64,000 bases of DNA from Lunularia cruciata (taxonomy: Eukaryota; Streptophyta; Marchantiopsida; Lunulariales; Lunulariaceae), in the NCBI GenBank assembly GCA_948567375.1, contig OX419758.1, positions 68,663,965-68,727,964 on the forward strand. The letters are read 5' to 3'. Made by a program: the position numbers and the translations under genes. The notes beneath the pieces are model-generated. The model searched no databases, was not told the origin of the DNA, and was given only the letters and a program-made list of their open reading frames with translations. Positions 58,801 through 64,000 of this stretch are shown piece after piece (the stretch's first letter is position 1; the number at the start of each line of letters is the position of its first letter).

Positions 58801-59830
58801 TTGAGAAATATGTGACTGTTGTGACTGGGCAGAACGGTGACAAGGTGTGTTATTGAGGACCTACTTGCCTATGCCAAGACTTAAGAGTGTTGAAGCAGAA
58901 TTGTGACTTGAGTGGATGTTGTGTTTCAAGAGAATGTTGTGTTGTGATTGGGCAGAAGTGCCTCAACTGAGCTGGTGATCTATTGCATAGCTTGGTGCAG
59001 ATGCTTTTTAGATTAAAACTGTCCAGCTTGTCCAAACTCATGAATTCCACAAATGAAATTCCCATGAATGATGAATCTTGGATCGAATGTATGTTCTGAG
59101 TTGTGACAAATGTCAAGAGAAGACTCCATTTCTAGAGCTCTCAGTCTGGTCTAGGTGAATGGTGTAGATCATTGAACCGGGTGCAGGGTTTAAGTCTCGA
59201 TTGGTCACTCTTTTTTGTCCCTTTAAAAACCACTTGGTGCAGCTCTATGAAATGCCAGATCCAGATCCATAGCCAAACTTTAAAAGAAGCTAGAATATAA
59301 GACCAGACAAAGGTAGGAACCAATACAAAGAATCCCTGCATGACATGATGAGTTCTATGAAGGTCAAGGACAAACACAAAACCTACAAGGAGAGCTAACC
59401 TTAGGAACAATTGAAACAACATGTTCTAGCAAAAAAGAGGCTTCTTATATTTCAAGAAAGAAAGAGAGTGTCATACTATGGGAAATCCCAAAGTAGTGAT
59501 GATAGAAAAAAACTGAGCACAAGCAGCCATGTGCTCTTGAGACTAAAAAATCCCCATGACACTGGTCCTACAAGAAGAAATAGGTGGTATATCTTGCAAC
59601 AATATCAAAAGAATGAGAAGTCATTCTATAAAGGCCAGTTGGTCACCAAATAGAGTGGAGTTGGTGAATTTTAAATGCATTGAGTCTTGGGTAGAGGAAC
59701 AAACATGAGAAAAGGGAAAGAAGTCCTCAACCACCTCATATAGAAGTTTTAAATTCATATTTAACTTCAATCAAGATAGTGAGGAAATTTGTTCTTCCTA
59801 TTCTTGATTTCTTAGATATCATCATGCCTC
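58801..59830. other. Unassigned stretch within P
   Basis: It contains an 80-residue open stretch at 59411-59653, very basic, with no recognised domain, and a hydrophobic minus-strand stretch at 59141-59422. Probably the edge of whatever interrupted P. Confidence 0.3.
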
Positions 59831-60900
59831 AATATGCAAAGTAGTGGTTAGAAGTAAAAAATGTTATGCTCTTGGTGAAGCAATTGCACACCATGATGAG
59901 CAATCAAAGAGCCAATATAGACTTACTTTGGAACAAATTGGACCAAGTTAAGATATAGTTGGTGGTAACAAAGAAAGAGAATAAAGAAAAGGCAAAAGGT
60001 ATTTTTGAGCTAAAAGTTGAGAAATAATTCTTTGACTATGAGCTACTCAAACCTAAACAAGATTATCAAGAGATGAAGTGGGATGTAGAGGTAATTATTA
60101 TTAATAATAATAAAAAACTGCAAGAATGCTTGTACCATTGGTTTGTTATACAAGAAGCTAGCAATATCCAATGTGTAATGCAAAGAGCTATAAATCCTCT
60201 TTGATGCTGATCAAGATTTACAACATTCCTTTTAAAAGGAAGGAGAATTGGTGGTGATCAATTCTTAATTAAAAATTTTCCATATCTTATTAGTAGCTTT
60301 AGAAGAAAGAGAGAGAGAAGACTAGCCAATTATAGTTGAAAAGGGCTAGTAAGAATAGAGACATAGGATTTTAAACCGCTACTACCACTATCAAACAAAT
60401 AAGGGATCTCTAAGTTGTCAAGTTATGTAAAGCTAGATGAAATTATTAATGTGAAGATTGATTTAGTTCTCATGAGTATAAACACCATGCAATTTATGGA
60501 GACTATGTAGAAATTAATGGTAGAGAAGCAAAGACTCCATTTGCAAAAGGTTGCAATTCATTAAGCAAAGCATCAACAAAGGTCAACCATAGACATTATA
60601 GAAAGTATTAAGTTAGAATTAAGAGAGATAGCATGTAGATTATATATCATTTCAAATAGGTAAGAGGAAGATCATTGTCTATGATCTTTATCCTGACTAC
60701 TTGATATTATTAGTTAGAAAATTTGGATAGGAATTAAGTCATAAGAAGTTAAGAATGACAATTAGTTAGTTTTGTTAGCTCTTGTAACTATTGAGTGTCA
60801 CTTTATCTTACTTTACCTTTCTCTCTATTGAAACACACAATTGCCTAGTTGTGGAGCTTATGGATCAAAGGTTGTATGTAAATCTATCACTACTAGTCTG

Positions 60901-61690
60901 AGTGCATGTGTTACCCAACCATTGGAACCCTTTATTTTTCTTAGTATTCCTTCTACCAGGTAGGAGAGTTATGAATAACCTAACTTGTCATCAAAATAAG
61001 CACTCCTAGTCTATAGTCATCATTTCTAGCACTACCAAGGAGAAATATGCAACATTCTTAAAAGGAAAGAACCTAAGCGCAACACCAACACACTAATCAA
61101 AGCCAATTGGGCATACATACAAGCATGTGAGTACAAAGAGGATCCAACCACAAGAATTCAACAACAAATCTCCATGCTTTTGGTGGAAATTAGCTTCAAA
61201 GCCTCTTGCACTATCCTTAAGTTGATTTCAATATGTATCCCAAGTTACGTTCAATATGTACTCCAGATATCAATCCATTTTGTACTCCAAGTAGGGACAT
61301 TCAATGCAAATTTTTTAAGGAAAACTCTATGCAACTCATATGAGAATAACTTCTTTTGTGTTACTTTGGTTCAAATGACCTAGAACTCAATTTAAATCCT
61401 ATAACATAAGCCTTCCATTGGTGTAAAGCAAGCCACAATCTGACCACAACAACTCTCTTGATAAGATCTAAAACTTGGCTAGTTTTTTCTATAGTTTCCA
61501 CCCTAATTTTGAAATCCCTAATTGAGGGTTTGTTCTTGGTTCTTGGCAACTATCCCTAGATTTCTAGATCAAAGATACACATAATCCTTAAAAAAAACTC
61601 CAACAACCTAAACCCTTTCAATCATAATCACAAAAATGGGAGAATTGACATTCAATCATGATTGAAGAGAGAAATTGTAATAATATGGAG
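60901..61690. other. Unassigned spacer before O
   Basis: AT-rich, with no domain and no clear repeat or LTR end that I could define. A possible 5' LTR or gag of O is not recognisable here. Confidence 0.3.
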
Positions 61691-61716
61691 TTTAGGGGTT
61701 TAGGGTTTAGGGTTTA
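61691..61716 (+). repeat. Short telomere-type motif run
   Basis: TTTAGGGG, TTTAGGG, TTTAGGG and TTTA in a row, the plant telomere unit about three and a half times. Too short to mark an old chromosome end. Confidence 0.7.
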
Positions 61717-61729
61717 ACTAAACTACACA

Positions 61730-64000
61730 CAAGTGGAAGGGCCAGCACCAATGGAGATTAATGCCATTCAACAAAGACCACTTGGCATGACAGATAGAGA
61801 GAAACTGCAACAAAATGGTGGTTGTTTTTATTGTCACCAATTGGGTATCATATTGTTGAATGTCCACTCAAGAATGGATGACCTGGACAAGTTGCCCAGG
61901 TGGAGGTTGTGGAGCGGAATGATCAAGGAAACAAGGAATCCCAATAGTAGATTTTGAGCCACCTACTGGGACCTTGATTAGTTCCAATGGGATTGAAAGC
62001 TCGACCTATACAAGTTTGCTTCACTTACAAGGTACAATATCTAATTGGGGTTGTAGGATTTTGGTTGATTCTGGAAGTTTAGAGAATTGCATGTCTATGC
62101 AAGTAGCAAAGGAATTGGGTATTCCTATCAAGCCAGTGATTGGAAGTAGTTTGATGATGGCGGATGGTAGAAAGGGTTCTACATTCAACACCTTGCATCC
62201 TGTTACTTTCAAGATTAGGAAGGAGTATTTGGAGTGTATGAGGTTTATAGTAGCACCTCTATACTATGATATCATTCTACCTACTATATCAAGCCAAGGA
62301 AGACCCACTACCTTGGCTTGAACATCATAAGGTGCAATTTGATTGGACCCAATGCCAAATCTAAATACAACACCAAGGTAGGAATTCTCAATTAGGTTGT
62401 CAGGCACCTTTGAGTAAGACACCTAAGACTAGTCAGTCCCAAGATGGGAAGTTTGTCAAGAAGGTAGCCATAGAGTGAACTTTGAAGTGAATGGAGTCCC
62501 AAGATGGGAAACTTGCCAAGAAGGTAACCATGGAGCAAGCTTGGAAGAGAGATGAGTCCTTGGAAGGGAAGTTGGTTAGTAAAGCAACCATAAAGCAAGC
62601 TTTGGAGGAAGATAAGTCTGTATTTGCGGTGTGGATCAAGCCGATTGCACACGAACAATTGGAGGAGGGCCAAGAGCCTCATCAAGCAATGGTTGATCAG
62701 ATAGTTTAGGAGTTTGTAGATGTGTTTTTGGATGATTTTCCAAAAGGATTTCCCTCCTATCGAGGTATGCCCTTCAAGATCAAGTTATTGCCAATGAGTA
62801 CTCTAGTGAGTAGACTGATCTATCGGCTCTCACCAAAGGAGTTGGAGTAGTTGCAAAAAACACTTACAGAGTTGTTGGAGAAGGACTTCATACAACATAG
62901 TACCTCTCCTTGGGGAGCACCAGACTATTTGTTCCAAAGAAGGATGGAGGACTTCATTTTTGTATTGATTACCGTTAGCTCAATAAGCAAACCATGAAGA
63001 ATGCATATCCCTTGCCTCAAATTGATGACTTGCTTGCTCAACTAAGTGGAGCACGTTACTTTTCTAAGTTGGATCTTCACAATAGCTATTGGCAAATTCC
63101 TATTGATTGAGAGGATGTGCAAAAGATTGCCTTTCGTACAAGGTATGGGCATTTTAAGTGGAGAGTTCTACCTTTTAGACTCACAAATGCTCCAGCTGTC
63201 TTCATGGATTAGATGCATCGGGTGTTGGATGGACTATTGGATCAGTCCATGGTGGTGTTCATGGATGATATCTTAATTTATAGTAAGATAGAGGTAGAAC
63301 ACGTGAATCATGTGCAAGAAGTCCTAAGACGACTACGACAATAGAGATTTTACTGCAAGAAGTCAAAGTGTGCCTTTTGGCAAAAGGAGGTTACCTTCTT
63401 GGGTCATAAGATCTCATCAGAGGAAATCAAGACAAAAGAAGAGAAAATCAAGGCCATTATTGATTGGCCTACCCCAAAGGATGCTATAGAAGTATGGGCA
63501 TTCAATGGATTGGCCAGTTTCTATCGAGGTTCATCCATTATTATGCTCATGTGGCTGCACCATTGATTGACCTCTTGGGAAAGAACTTGAGCTTCCAATG
63601 GACCACCAAGCATGAAGAAGCATTCCAGAAATTAAAGCATGTGGTGTCTTCAAGACCCATTCTTCAACCATATGATCCTCAACTACCCTGTGTGGTTGAT
63701 TTTGATGCTTCTAACTTTGCAATTGGAGCTATGTTGCAACAAGACTTCACAAATTGACTCCATCCCAATGCCTTTGTGTCTCACCAACTCAATACGGCTG
63801 AACTCAACTACTCTGCTTGAGATCAAAAACAACTTGCAATGGTATATGCCACCAAGGTATGGAGGCCTTACCTCTTGGGGAAACAAGTGATCATGCAAAC
63901 TGATCACAAACCATTGTTGTAGACCTTACACTTGGAACACATGAAGAGTTTGTGTCATTGATGGGAGGAACAACCCCAAGTATATGACATCAAACTTGAG
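61730..64000 (+). mobile_element. Element O: gypsy pol, chromovirus-like, runs off the window
   Basis: On the plus strand: a zinc-knuckle region near 61820 (GGCFYCHQLG), then protease at 62030-62320 (CRILVDSGSLENCM, YDIILPT). A repeated linker follows at 62440-62640, where SQDGKLAKKVTMEQAWK-like units recur. RT is at about 62830-63430 ([32 protein letters not shown]) and RNase H from 63590 (VVDFDASNFAIGAMLQQD). Integrase lies outside the window and gag is missing on the left. It is broken in several places. Confidence 0.85.
62440..62640 (+). repeat. Tandem repeat in O protease-RT linker
   Basis: Three or four copies of a unit of about 54 bp. Recurrent phrases are AGATGGGAA(A/G)(C/T)TTG...AAGAAGGTA(A/G)CCAT and a more diverged GGAAGGGAAGTTGG...AAAGCAACCAT. 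They encode a repeated Gly-Lys-Leu...Lys motif between protease and RT. Confidence 0.6.

Larger units (their letters stand above)
55700..60900 (+). mobile_element. Relic P: very old plus-strand LTR-type tract, interrupted
   Basis: At about 55900-56420 the plus strand carries pieces resembling the LTR-borne protein: GGYKRVHINIQR, then MYLFKAQQTTYLTIN and FFKLVF. These align in order with NGYKVESYKDP, MAILKPERTTYVMKH and FFHKLF of A. At about 59840-60650 there is coil-like coding (KKENKEKAKGIFELKVEK). Between them lies purine-biased, repeat-bearing DNA that is absent from A-type LTRs. Ends and TSDs were not found. It is broken in many places. Confidence 0.45.

Noticed and set aside
61691-61716. 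Interstitial telomere or chromosome-fusion mark
   Set aside because: Only about three and a half TTTAGGG units, which is common by chance or in plant 5' leader sequence.
1-64000. Host genes, tRNA or rRNA genes, CRISPR arrays, DNA transposons with clear terminal repeats
   Set aside because: None could be supported. Every long coding stretch I examined fell within LTR-element sequence or low-complexity DNA.

Overview
This window is plant repeat DNA with no recognisable host gene. It is a deep stack of Ty3/gypsy LTR retrotransposons, with two tRNA-type primer-binding sites typical of plant elements (Asp-type in one element, initiator-Met-type in another) and one chromodomain-bearing integrase. 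I infer a land plant with a large, repeat-rich genome; the species cannot be read from this sequence.

Positions 1-38426 are a nest at least five layers deep. F, a 3.7-3.8 kb-class LTR on the minus strand (30348-38426), was hit by D (1-30347, 5' half only in view), G (33191-36922) and H (37261-37951). D was hit by C (258-21325) and E (26434-30129). C was hit by B (2510-19789), and B by A (3660-17400). A is a nearly whole 13.7 kb element; B, C, E, G and H are solo LTRs. Most boundaries carry 5-bp target-site duplications (TSDs): GAATC for A, GAGCT for C, AATAA for E, CTCCA for G, GATCT for H and an imperfect GGGTG/AGGTG for B.

The most unusual feature is that the LTRs of the A/B/C/E/F/G family are about 3.7-3.8 kb long and each contains a long protein-coding tract in the same orientation as the element. 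It has an aromatic-rich N-terminal domain, an acidic/basic linker and a long coiled coil. It begins just after a TATA-like box conserved at the same offset in six LTRs. It is separate from gag and pol, which sit between the LTRs. Relics of the same tract are seen in older material at about 49925-51375 (minus) and 55900-56420 (plus).

Positions 38427-50000 hold a degraded gypsy relic (I and a second fragment) carrying solo LTR K, which contains a complete chromovirus, J (39170-45741, TSD ACAAG). Positions 49925-55270 are L, an old relative of A, carrying solo LTR M (54190-54923, TSD ATTAC) and a perfect 48-bp inverted repeat. Positions 55700-60900 hold a very old plus-strand LTR-type relic interrupted by purine-biased DNA with a ~93-bp minisatellite. 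Positions 61730-64000 are the 5' part of another gypsy element, O, which runs off the window.
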